Part shown: piece by piece, positions 48,621 through 58,028 of the stretch
How the letters are laid out: each line of letters starts with the position of its first letter
How positions within the stretch are numbered: the first letter of the stretch is position 1
Position numbers and translations under genes: made by a program
Assembly: GCA_905331475.1 (NCBI GenBank)
Contig: CAJNYU010001673.1
Location: 43,238-107,237 of the forward strand
Length of the DNA: 64,000 nt
Source: Rotaria socialis
Taxonomy: Eukaryota; Rotifera; Eurotatoria; Philodinida; Philodinidae
Reading direction: 5' to 3'
Notes under the pieces: model-generated
Databases searched by the model: none
What the model saw: only the letters and a program-made list of their open reading frames with translations
What the model was told of the DNA's origin: nothing

Positions 48621-50171
48621 TTAAAAACGATATATTATCGAAAATTCTCCTTCTAATCCTTCACCTTGAGTCGTATTTGTATTTATAATTGTATCCGATG
48701 TTGCTACTGTTGTTTCGGCTAAACTTGATTGTTTTTTCTCTTCAATTGGCGTTTGTGGTGGTGATACACGACAGAATAAAAGTGCTACAAGAATGCCTGC
48801 ACCACTGAGTCCTATTCCAACATATAATCCACCTCGGTAACCTTCTAGTGCAGTTTTGCCGTTTTTTAATAATTCACTTTCAACTGTTCCTGCTATACCC
48901 AAACCGAGAGAAATGGACCAATTAATAACTGTACTGAGCATACTGGCTGCTACACCTTGTTGATTTATTGGCATTGCGTTACTGACAATAAGTGATGCAG
49001 CAGGAAAACTGACATCCATTGCAAAGGGAGCTACTAGTGTAGATACAAATACTTGACCCCAATATGTTTGATCAACTGGTGTTGTTGCTATTAGAGTATT
49101 ACTAATACAAAAGAAAACCATCGCTGCCATGAGAAGAAAATGAGCTGGTAAACGACCATATATTTGAGATACAGAAAGTGTCGCTACAAGACCAGATATG
49201 GTGACAGGTGACATCATAGCTGTTGTTAACAATGCTGATGCACCACAAATTCTTTGTAGAAATTGAACAATATAATAAATAAATACCCCAAAGCTTGACC
49301 AACCCAAAGCCATACATATAAGAACACCTGGAAAACCCTTCACTGCCCAAATGGATAATGGCATAATTGGTTGTTCTGTTTTCATTTCAACAAAGATAAA
49401 TAAACCTATTAACAAAATACTGACAATTAATAAAACATATACATAGGGTTTATCCCATCCAGTAACCGGTCCTTCATTCCAACAGTATATAAACATAATA
49501 AGACCGGATAGTCCAACAGCTGAACCCGGTATATCAATTTTACCTGTTGGGTGAACAGCTAACGATACTTCCTGAGGAACAACAAAATAAGCCAAAATAG
49601 CAAGAAATGCACAAAAAATAGCTAATATCCATTGTCCCCAGGGCCACCAAGAAAATTGTGCAAATAAACTTCCAAACAAAGCACCTAGAATAAAGCCAGT
49701 TGGTGCTGTCGCTCCAAACATGGAAAAGACGAATGATTTTCTTCTTCCAGTCGGATATGTTCGGGCAAGTAATGCAATTGCATTAGGTAATAGTGCAGCT
49801 GGGCCTATTCCTTGAAATGCTCGCATCATATCAAAATAGATACCATTCTTTACATAAGCAGACATTCCAACCAAAAGACTAAAAATAGAGAATATCAAAT
49901 ATCCCGCTATTAGGAGTAATCGATGTCCGAAAACATCTCCCAAACGTCCTGTCACCATTATGAAAATGCCAACAGTTAAAGAGTAGGCAGCTAACGTCCA
50001 CGGTAATTTGGGGGTATCTTCGATACCAATAGCCGGACCAATTATAGCAAGTGGAACGAGTATATTTCCCAATGCTGCTTGTGTAAGTAATTGAGCACAA
50101 GAAAGTACACTCACGTAAAGTATTTCATGAGCTAAATTACGAAAACAAGACGGACGCTCGTCAAAGTGCAT
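48621..50171 (-). CDS. DHA2-type MFS transporter, fungal-like, intronless
   Basis: A 516-residue membrane transporter of the major facilitator superfamily with about 14 predicted hydrophobic segments, the number expected for the DHA2 drug:H+ antiporter group. Seen: GNILVPLAIIG early, then GRLGDVFGHRLLL (motif A, between segments 2 and 3), RAFQGIGPAALLPNAIALL (motif B region) and GATAPTGFILGALFGSLF (motif C-like antiporter signature). The wording of these motifs and the short hydrophilic C-terminus resemble fungal aminotriazole/multidrug-resistance exporters. Function as a proton-driven exporter of small toxic compounds or metabolites is inferred from family. The lack of introns and fungal character make horizontal acquisition likely. 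Confidence 0.9.
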   Translation of the reverse strand: MHFDERPSCFRNLAHEILYVSVLSCAQLLTQAALGNILVPLAIIGPAIGIEDTPKLPWTLAAYSLTVGIFIMVTGRLGDVFGHRLLLIAGYLIFSIFSLLVGMSAYVKNGIYFDMMRAFQGIGPAALLPNAIALLARTYPTGRRKSFVFSMFGATAPTGFILGALFGSLFAQFSWWPWGQWILAIFCAFLAILAYFVVPQEVSLAVHPTGKIDIPGSAVGLSGLIMFIYCWNEGPVTGWDKPYVYVLLIVSILLIGLFIFVEMKTEQPIMPLSIWAVKGFPGVLICMALGWSSFGVFIYYIVQFLQRICGASALLTTAMMSPVTISGLVATLSVSQIYGRLPAHFLLMAAMVFFCISNTLIATTPVDQTYWGQVFVSTLVAPFAMDVSFPAASLIVSNAMPINQQGVAASMLSTVINWSISLGLGIAGTVESELLKNGKTALEGYRGGLYVGIGLSGAGILVALLFCRVSPPQTPIEEKKQSSLAETTVATSDTIINTNTTQGEGLEGEFSIIYRF

Positions 50172-51770
50172 TTTTATACTGTGTTCTTCTCTTGAGCGTA
50201 TAGGTGATTTTATGATATACTTTACAGTGATCAGCTGTTTGTAAACATTTGCTTATATAGCCTTCACCTCTATCGGTTTAATATGCACTGCAATGCCCTC
50301 TAGGAGTACAGATAACTGATGTACTTTATTTGTATGACCATGATTTTTTTTTAACATCAAAACAAAATTATGCATCGTCATCGTCAATACTAAACAGAAA
50401 AATAACCTCTACTCATGATTCTTTAGTATTCAGATAAAATATCTATTTTACCAGTAAATCTCTTCTCGCATTTGATCATTGAGAAATCGATTCGTTGATA
50501 CTTTATTCTAAAACGAATTTGTTTTCTCTTGACTAGTCTGAGAATCATTTTGATGGAATTTATAGGTCTGATTCGTATATCTATCACACACATTTGTTCT
50601 CTCTCTTTATTTTTATAAGCAGCGCTTGATGCTTCATTGCCACGTTTTTTTCTTTCTTCTTCTTTTAGACTACGTGAAAAAATAATATTACTGATCAAAG
50701 TTGATTTATTATTATTATATGAATTATAAAAATAAAAGCAATAAATACAATGAAATTAATTTTATGAGACATCATTATGTGGGTTTTTGTATTTCGATAA
50801 TGTTGAAATTATTCGTTTTTTTTTCTATCACATTATAATATTTAACACAAAAACAGCGCGTACGCATATAAATACTATCATAATTTTGATCTCATATCTT
50901 ATTACAGAAACCTGTATGATAAAAATCATGTTTAGTAGTTCAAGCATGATTTCAACGAAAGATGCCGATTTATAGTCAATATATTTTAAATTTCAAAGTG
51001 AATAGATTGCTTGGGTGGAAATTCATCGTCGCTAGCAGGAAACTATATTGACTTTAACACTAGTACATAATAAAAAAAAGTAGAAAAGAACATCTGATAT
51101 TTTAGGTTAAAAGTAGTTCATAACAATCAAAATTTCTTTAAAGACTATGTATGATTCATCTTCTATAAAATACTGGAATACTGAAAAACATATACTTATG
51201 AGTAAAATTCGTCGACAAACAACTTATAGCGTTAACTCTACAGAACAAGAAACAAATTGAAATTTGATTTTTTGAAAAGTTCAATTTGTTTTAAATAAAA
51301 ATTTGTCACTTCTAATTTCAAGTGTCAAAGTGTTTGATATAATATCAGGATTTCCTATAAAGCTATGATTTAGATTGTTCCATAGAGTTGGATAGAAAAA
51401 AGCTCGATGAATGCAGATTCATAAAGAGAGCCACAATAGTTGGATCTGAAGAAATCTGATGGTATCAGATTTTAAGTGCAATCTTCGAAATTCTTAAGAT
51501 TCAATAGAATCTAATCGAAATCAAAACAAAATCAAGTAAACAAATGCAGGTGAAGTTTATTTTTGTTCTATTTTATTGTTGTACGTAATACTCTAATAAA
51601 TCCAACCAATCTCCACATAAAGACTCTGCAATCATTTCTGATCTGACTATAACAGTAATAAAACTCGACCCAAGTGTCAAATAGTGTGGTGTATATATTA
51701 TAAATATACTTTATGACGATTGCATAAGCTGTAGCCATCCATGTGAATTTATTTTAACCTAAAACCGCGT
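50172..51770. other. Intergenic, nothing identified
   Basis: Upstream of the minus-strand MFS gene. Otherwise AT-rich without a supported gene. Confidence 0.4.
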
Positions 51771-53330
51771 CCCCAGTGAAACAAGCGAAGAGTTTAGACG
51801 CAATTTATTTTAGGAACGTGTTTGGGTGTGTTCGTAATTTGACTTCCGTTCAAACTGTTTTTTTTAACAAAAACACGTCTAAATGCGTTTCATATAAAAT
51901 ATAAAACTTTGGCAAAATATATCAGAATCTATCTTAGATTCTCAAATTCGCACTGCGTCCGCATTCTCAAGATTTAGTGATGCACTTAGACTAACCTGAC
52001 AGTCGGATCGAATTTTACCTTACGCGATGACGATTATATTTAAACAAATGAATCAGTAATCAGAAGTCGTTCACATACATCACTTTGCTATATAGCTCGA
52101 AGTTTTTTCTCGTTCAAAATAAAATATATATGAATGAAAATTTCATCGCTTAAATACTTTATTTCAATAACATGTCCGTGTCGCTCATTTTTTATCAAAA
52201 CCGTCGGTTACCGCCGGTTCAATGCAGTTTCTCATCGCTTATCGCTTTTTTAATAGTTTTTCTTCTAAATTAATATTTTTAGTCCATAAATAGTGGATTG
52301 CAACTCACAAAAATCGAAATAATTATTCCATAGTGTGCATTCTCTGATATGTCTTAATTAATTTTCCTATTGGCTAAGTCATGAACGAACAACTATTTTT
52401 ATAGCGCGTTAGCTGGAGAACCGTAATTAACCGTTCGGTTAACCACCGGTTTTAAAGCGGTTTGAGCGGCATGGCTGTACTTTTTTCGATGCATAATATT
52501 TAACAGGTAATCTGATTTCTTTTACTTATCTTTTTAAATAGTTTTATAATTATGTTTTTACTAAAATGATATCCTTTTTTATCGTCTACTATAAATGTGA
52601 TTAACGTTATAAAAAAATATTTAATCGCATTGGTAACATGATAAATAATTTTATCAAAGGATTTAATGAATAAATAATTATTCATACAATTTACTTTGTA
52701 GAAGTATATGATAAAAGTTGTTAATCATATAATTTAAGCAGTAATATTGTTCAGTCAGCTAAAAGGGCATTGGATAACTGATAACTATTGCGATTTGTCT
52801 CATTAATATTCGTAGAAACTCTAGGAAAATATGGAATATATGCTTTACACTTAATTAAATTTGTGCCTATTTTAACATCATCTGAACATTCTTTATTAAA
52901 AAGTCTAACGAAGTTTAGATAAATAAAATATATGTAAACCGACGATTTTGATCATGCACTTAAGTCTTCTAGAGATTTTATTTTTGGAGCGAAATCCCGT
53001 CTGATAAGTAAGAAATGAACGCGTGCAAGCGTGATCGGAAATATGACAGCGTTCAAACGCGACTGAAAACATATCTGAGATCGATTTGAATGCAGTTAAT
53101 AGATAAAATGCATTCAAACGCGGTAATTATTTTTTGGATAGGCGTTGAGACGCGGTTCACTTGTTCTCTAATTGCGTTTAAACGTGCTGTATAGAAAAAC
53201 TGCGCCCGAACGCATTTCATATCAAATCGCGTTTGAATGCGCCGTGAAACGTTTTTAACTGAATCTTAACTCGTTTTATGGCTAGATTGCGTTTCAACGC
53301 ATCAACTTTGTGTTTCGTGTTTACATGGGC
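51771..53330. repeat. GCGTTxxAACGC-motif element with a nested CCGG repeat
   Basis: The left part (51771-51900) begins CCCCAGTGAAACA and holds AGACGCAATT, AACGTGTTTGG and TAAATGCGTTTCAT. The right part (53005-53330) has many GCGTTTGAA/TTCAAACGC units and ends TGTTTACATGGGC, an imperfect inverse of the left end. Between them at about 52195-52470 lies a CCGG-rich piece (CGGTTACCGCCGGTT ... AACCGTTCGGTTAACC) like the repeat at 1660-2075. It reads as a non-autonomous element with another inserted in it. Limits are approximate. Confidence 0.45.
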
Positions 53331-53547
53331 AAGACAGGTCGTCTTTTTTCTTTCAGTTTTTAATTAAGAATTTAACGTATGCTCATGCGTAACGTGTAAT
53401 ATAGCTACACATACATGGGTTGACGTTAGTGCATATAATATAAATTATGTATACATTTGCTTTTCATTCTTTGAAGTGAGTACACAAGTGAATAAATACT
53501 TTAATGTTGTAAATTTTTGACGCATCTCTCTTCTTTCATTAGACAGA

Positions 53548-54762
53548 ATGAGGCGTGTACGAAACAGATGCACAAGTCGATTTCGCTGTTCATGTATCGT
53601 TTCATGTTCTCTTATTGGATTTATATTTTTTGCTATTAAATTTAATTCAAAACAAACACAACCATCAGTATGTGTGCCTAAAAATCCTGATAATGAAGTA
53701 ATTGATCGTCAAGATGAATGGCAATATAAAAATAGTGTCACTGGTCAATGGTATCATTGGAGAACATTACATATAGAGCAAAAGAATCAAGCTGAATGGC
53801 GTGTCAATTGGCTAAATGTTGCTCCAGAATCATATCTCGGTGTTATTGTCTATCTGGCTGTATATAGCGAAATTCAATCACTTAAAATATCACTTGCACA
53901 GTTGTCTCGTTTGCTGTCAAATAATCCAAGACCTGTTGTCATTTTTCATGAAGGTGATTTTAGTGATAATGACATTCAACAATCACTAGCTCAAACATTA
54001 GGAATTCGTACTCCATTAGCATTTGAACAGATCAAGTTTTCTAACAATTCATTTCGTACTAAACCCGTTCATCGCCGATTCCCACCGAAGTATTTTCATA
54101 TGTGCCGGTTTTTTACTTTGATGCTTCCAAGCCATCCTTTATTAACGTTATTTTCATTTTATTGGAGACTTGATACACATTCATACATATTTGGAAGAAA
54201 ACCTATTGAAGATCCATTTGATATCATGCAAAACCGAAAAATTCAATATGCTTTTACTATGGTTAATGTAGACGATGAACTTCATGTTTTTGGTTTGTGG
54301 TCAATTTTTCACGAATTTCTCAAAGATCATTGTTTGGAACCTTCAACTGCTTTTCGTATTACACAAACTGGTTGGTTCGATAGCTATTCACTTGCAATTA
54401 TTTTTACAAATTTCGCTATAGCTAATGTTTCTCTTTTTCGTGATCATTCATTAATAAGAGCTTGGCTTCATAAGGTGGATCTTAATGGTGGTATTTATCG
54501 TCATCGATGGGGTGATGCACCCATTCATACTTTAATTCTTACTCAATTAATTCCGCGAACTCAAGTTGCGCGTTTTAGGTATTTTGGCTATATGCATCGA
54601 AATGAGTATGTCTGCGCTACTGGTATAAACGGTCGTTTTTGTAAAGCACAAACAAAACCATTATTTACCGGTCCTGAAACGAGCTATTACTATCAGCCAG
54701 CTGGATGCAATCCTCATGATGGAAATCCTTTGTGTCACTATTATCCAGAGATTACGCTATGA
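53548..54762 (+). CDS. GT15-family alpha-mannosyltransferase, fungal-like, intronless
   Basis: A 404-residue type II membrane protein. A short basic N-terminus precedes a membrane anchor (SCSLIGFIFFAIKF, about residues 19-32), then a lumenal catalytic domain. The KRE2/MNT1 (GT15) family transfers alpha-1,2-mannose from GDP-mannose to glycoproteins in the Golgi. Seen: PPKYFHMCRFFTLML; the YWRLDTHSYIF metal/donor block (about 205-215, fungal proteins have YWRVEPD-like); and YRHRWGDAPIHTL (about 317-329). GT15 is best known from fungi and some algae and is not a usual animal enzyme, so horizontal transfer is likely. TTCATTAG ends 5 nt before the ATG. AATAAAATAAATC lies about 55 nt after the stop. 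Confidence 0.88.
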   Translation: MRRVRNRCTSRFRCSCIVSCSLIGFIFFAIKFNSKQTQPSVCVPKNPDNEVIDRQDEWQYKNSVTGQWYHWRTLHIEQKNQAEWRVNWLNVAPESYLGVIVYLAVYSEIQSLKISLAQLSRLLSNNPRPVVIFHEGDFSDNDIQQSLAQTLGIRTPLAFEQIKFSNNSFRTKPVHRRFPPKYFHMCRFFTLMLPSHPLLTLFSFYWRLDTHSYIFGRKPIEDPFDIMQNRKIQYAFTMVNVDDELHVFGLWSIFHEFLKDHCLEPSTAFRITQTGWFDSYSLAIIFTNFAIANVSLFRDHSLIRAWLHKVDLNGGIYRHRWGDAPIHTLILTQLIPRTQVARFRYFGYMHRNEYVCATGINGRFCKAQTKPLFTGPETSYYYQPAGCNPHDGNPLCHYYPEITL

Positions 54763-55746
54763 TGTGTATGCATCGGTTAGTTTATTTTTGCTATGTGATA
54801 ATACTTTTTCAATGAAATAAAATAAATCGATTGATTATCTCAGTTTAATTATTAGTTAGTTGCGAAAACCAGAAAGGAACCGAGGGTGTGGGTGTTGCTC
54901 AATACACTATCCTCATCCACACCTACACCTTCAGTTAATCAAAATGGAACTACTAGAGTTACGATCGATTATAGACTAAAAAAATGAAACTTAACAGATA
55001 TAATATGTTGTTTGTCAGGCATCAACCCTCATATTATCTTAATTGCACTCGAACACAAGAAAAAAAGATAGCTGAAGAGATCGTTTTTAACTGAATTTGA
55101 GAGAAAAGATTTCATTCAATTCGATTTTGATCTCTGATACTGTCGAAATTTTAGTCCGCAATGTTAAACGATTAAATATCCAGCAAATATTCATATTTTC
55201 GGAAGTGTAAATATCCAAAGTTCACTAAAAGATTAGTTGTAAAACTTGTCAACAAAGAAATCGACTATTTGAGATCCAAAACATTTCAAAAATGAGTGGT
55301 ATGTGTATATACAGCTCCATATATGTCAAACTTGAATTCAATTGAAAATTGAAATTTCCAACTTTTAAACCAATAGCATTCTGAAGAATCGTGACTCACA
55401 CATATATCGCTATGCGTTCAAAGTTGAAATTTTCTATTTTCAACTGAATTCAAGTTTCAAGTTTGACACTACTGGAACATCATAGAATGTCAAAACACGA
55501 AGTTTATGCTTTGAACAGGATGAACGACGCCGAAGCTTAATTTACTCGAAGATTAACTTCGAATGTTGGACGAATTCTTATCATCGCTCTGAAATTTTAT
55601 CTCATCCACCCTTGGGCAGTATTGAAATAGAAAAAGCATTATGTATGCCAGTTTTGATTCGTTAAATAAGATAAGAGAAGATAATAGTATTCAAATTACT
55701 TGTATTCTTTCTTTCTTTCTTTCTATTTGTTTAGTCGATTACAATA
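54763..55746. other. Intergenic with hairpins
   Basis: At about 54883-54935 GAGGGTGTGGGTG faces CATCCACACCTACACCTTC, an imperfect G-rich hairpin. A second inverted repeat is listed separately at 55325-55470. The (TTTC)n-like run TTCTTTCTTTCTTTC lies at about 55707-55722, just before the SABATH gene. Confidence 0.5.
55320..55475. repeat. Inverted repeat with TGTCAAACTTGAA ends
   Basis: ATGTCAAACTTGAATTCAAT at about 55325 and the complement of ATTCAAGTTTCAAGTTTGAC at about 55441-55468 form arms of about 45 bp, including TTGAAATTTC/GAAATTTT parts, with a loop of about 40 bp. A small non-autonomous element is likely. No target duplication is clear. Confidence 0.55.
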
Positions 55747-56781
55747 ATGTCCGACACTTTAGTGAATGTAACAGGATCTTATAATACAAACTCTCAGCCT
55801 CAATTGACTGCTATCAATTTATCGATTTCATTCATTCATCAAGCAATTGATGCTTTGGATATTGATAATTCATTCTTAAGCAATCCTTTAATTATTGCTG
55901 ATTTCGGTACATCACATGGCGCAAATTCAGTTTACGCTATGAAGTTAATAATTAATTGTTTGCGCGAGAAGAACAAGCTACATCGAGAGCCTCTAATTAT
56001 TCATAATGATCTCCCAACAAATGATTGGAAAAAAGTTTTTCAACTTCTCATCGACAATAATTCTTACCAAGCTGTAGTTAGTGGTCATTCATTTTATGAA
56101 CAATGCTTACCAAACAATTCGCTTTCAATAGGTCATTCGTCGACATCTATACATTGGTTGTCAAAGAAACCATGTAATATTTCAAATCATTGTGTATCTT
56201 TATTTGCTACAGGTGATGAATTGATTGCATTTCAATCACAGGCTCGTATGGATTATATGAATTTTCTTGAAAATCGATCTCGTGAATTAATTCCAGGTGG
56301 TATTCTTATTCTTACTATACCTTCTCTTAATGATCAAGGACAGTGTGGAAATCAAAATGCAAAAGATCTTCTTTATAAATGTGCTGAGGAAATTCATTTA
56401 ACAACAGAAGAATTATTTAATTATACTATTCCATCACACATTCGTTCATATAATGAATGTGTCGACGAAGAACTTTTTAATCGATATTCATTTCAATTAA
56501 TAAGAGCAGAACTTCGTAATAATCTAATTAATTTCTATGAACAATTGGAAAACGGAGAAATCACACTTGATGAATTTGCGCAAAGTCGAACAGAATTTAT
56601 GCGTCCTTGGTGTGAACCAATACTGAAAACAGCTCTCGAAATGAATGAGCAGCATTCAAAAGAACTAGTCAATCAAATGTTAAACCAATATTGGATCATA
56701 TATCAATCAAAAATCAAAGAAAAGCCCGACGAATATAAATCTTATTTAAGTTATACCTATTTAATTTTAAAAAAGAATTAA
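55747..56781 (+). CDS. SABATH-family carboxyl methyltransferase-like, intronless
   Basis: A 344-residue protein of the SAM-dependent SABATH (Methyltransf_7) family, enzymes that methylate carboxyl groups of small acids such as salicylate, benzoate or jasmonate in plants. Seen: IADFGTSHGANSVYAM (about 49-64, AdoMet-binding start); HNDLPTNDWKKVF (about 85-97); SFYEQCLPNNS followed by GHSSTSIHWLSKKP (about 130-143, substrate and AdoMet pocket); and ELIPGGILILTIP (about 179-191). Length is close to the plant range of 350-380. The real substrate is unknown. The family is chiefly plant, with bacterial and fungal relatives, and the gene lacks introns, so foreign origin is likely. TTTGTTTAG lies 12 nt before the ATG. 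Confidence 0.88.
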   Translation: MSDTLVNVTGSYNTNSQPQLTAINLSISFIHQAIDALDIDNSFLSNPLIIADFGTSHGANSVYAMKLIINCLREKNKLHREPLIIHNDLPTNDWKKVFQLLIDNNSYQAVVSGHSFYEQCLPNNSLSIGHSSTSIHWLSKKPCNISNHCVSLFATGDELIAFQSQARMDYMNFLENRSRELIPGGILILTIPSLNDQGQCGNQNAKDLLYKCAEEIHLTTEELFNYTIPSHIRSYNECVDEELFNRYSFQLIRAELRNNLINFYEQLENGEITLDEFAQSRTEFMRPWCEPILKTALEMNEQHSKELVNQMLNQYWIIYQSKIKEKPDEYKSYLSYTYLILKKN

Positions 56782-57817
56782 AAGATTTTATTCAATGAAA
56801 GCAACTGCACTGCTGCTCCATGTTAGAGAATAGGATGTAGTTTTATTTGTATCCACAATTTGAAATGAAAAATTTATTTATTTATTTATTAGAGGCTGAT
56901 GGTGTAGATTTTTTCATAATATCCACCTTATAATTGCTATCAACAACATTCTCCCTTGATCGTTCAAGATCTAAATTGGTGAGCTGAAATATAGCCTGTA
57001 ATTAATTGAGGCTATTCGTTGCATAAGTGGAATAAAATGTGCTTTGTTGCAGTAATTATTCATATTTGTTTAGCCATTTGGCTTTCTATAGAAAAATGGA
57101 ACCGCGCACTCTCCTACTTAAATTTCAATCAGCTAATTGATGGACGGAAGATATGTGTACACATGTTGAATCGACTATACATGTGGAATCTAATCGAACC
57201 AGAATAAATTCCATTTGATTGCCTGCCAAATTAGAATAATACAATATGCATTGAATTTAATTTAAAGCAAAAGGAAGTAGGTATTTCGCGTCAATCAATA
57301 ATAGTCGATTGATTTTAGAATCGCACACCTTACTAGCATAATATTTCAACGAAAAGTATTCATTATAAAACTAGATGATCGTGTCAGCATAATAGCCTGT
57401 TTGGCATTAAAGAAGAATGAATGCATAGTTTGAAGTCTGTTCTACAAATCAGAACATCTTTTTCACAGAGAAAAATGTCGAATTCAACAAACGATTTGAA
57501 GAGAAACATCTTCAATTTTCATAACAACGTATTGAGCTCCACTTGATAAGCCTTCTTTCTTAATTCTTTTTATCTCCTACAACGAAGTTGACTGTATTGA
57601 GTAGATTTGTTTTTATTCAGAAGAGACGACCAGTTTTTATCAACACAACGCAAACTATCGAATGTAACGATGTGAGATCGACACTAGAGAGCTATTGCAA
57701 GTGTCTACATTGCAAACAGGAATCTCAATTCAAAACTTTGTCGTTGGATTTCAGTTGAAAGTCGACTCACGTTTATTATCATTGCAGATCTTGCCGGGGG
57801 ATAATCTACTCTTCATC
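56782..57817. other. Intergenic, nothing identified
   Basis: SABATH 3' flank with repeated TTTATTTATTTATT (about 56872-56892). Otherwise no supported gene. Confidence 0.4.
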
Positions 57818-58028
57818 ATGCTCTTGATAATCTGTAAGTTGAATCAATGTATTTGCGGATAATTATCGAGACATTTATCTTTCGATTATAGCTGTGCTAC
57901 TTCTAACTAGTGGCGCAACAGCACATACATTTCGTCAATCTTTGTACTCGGGCATAGACGTATGGACTCGGACTCGTTTTCATCGATCTGTCACTGGTAG
58001 TCAAAATATTTCAAGTAACTATCTTTAA
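57818..58028 (+). CDS. Small secreted peptide, two exons
   Basis: Exon 1 (57818-57833, 16 nt) and exon 2 (57892-58028) join across a 58-bp GTAAGT...TATAG intron in phase, giving 50 codons before TAA. The first 16 residues are a textbook signal peptide (MLLIISVLLLTSGATA) with an AxA-like cleavage site, leaving a 34-residue mature peptide that starts HTFRQSLYSGIDVW. It has no cysteine and contains RTRFHR, a possible processing region. An acceptor-like TTATCATTGCAG lies upstream. A GTAACT near the end could be a donor, so this may instead be the start of a longer secreted protein. No family is recognised. It could be a peptide hormone or an effector; this is inference. Confidence 0.45.
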
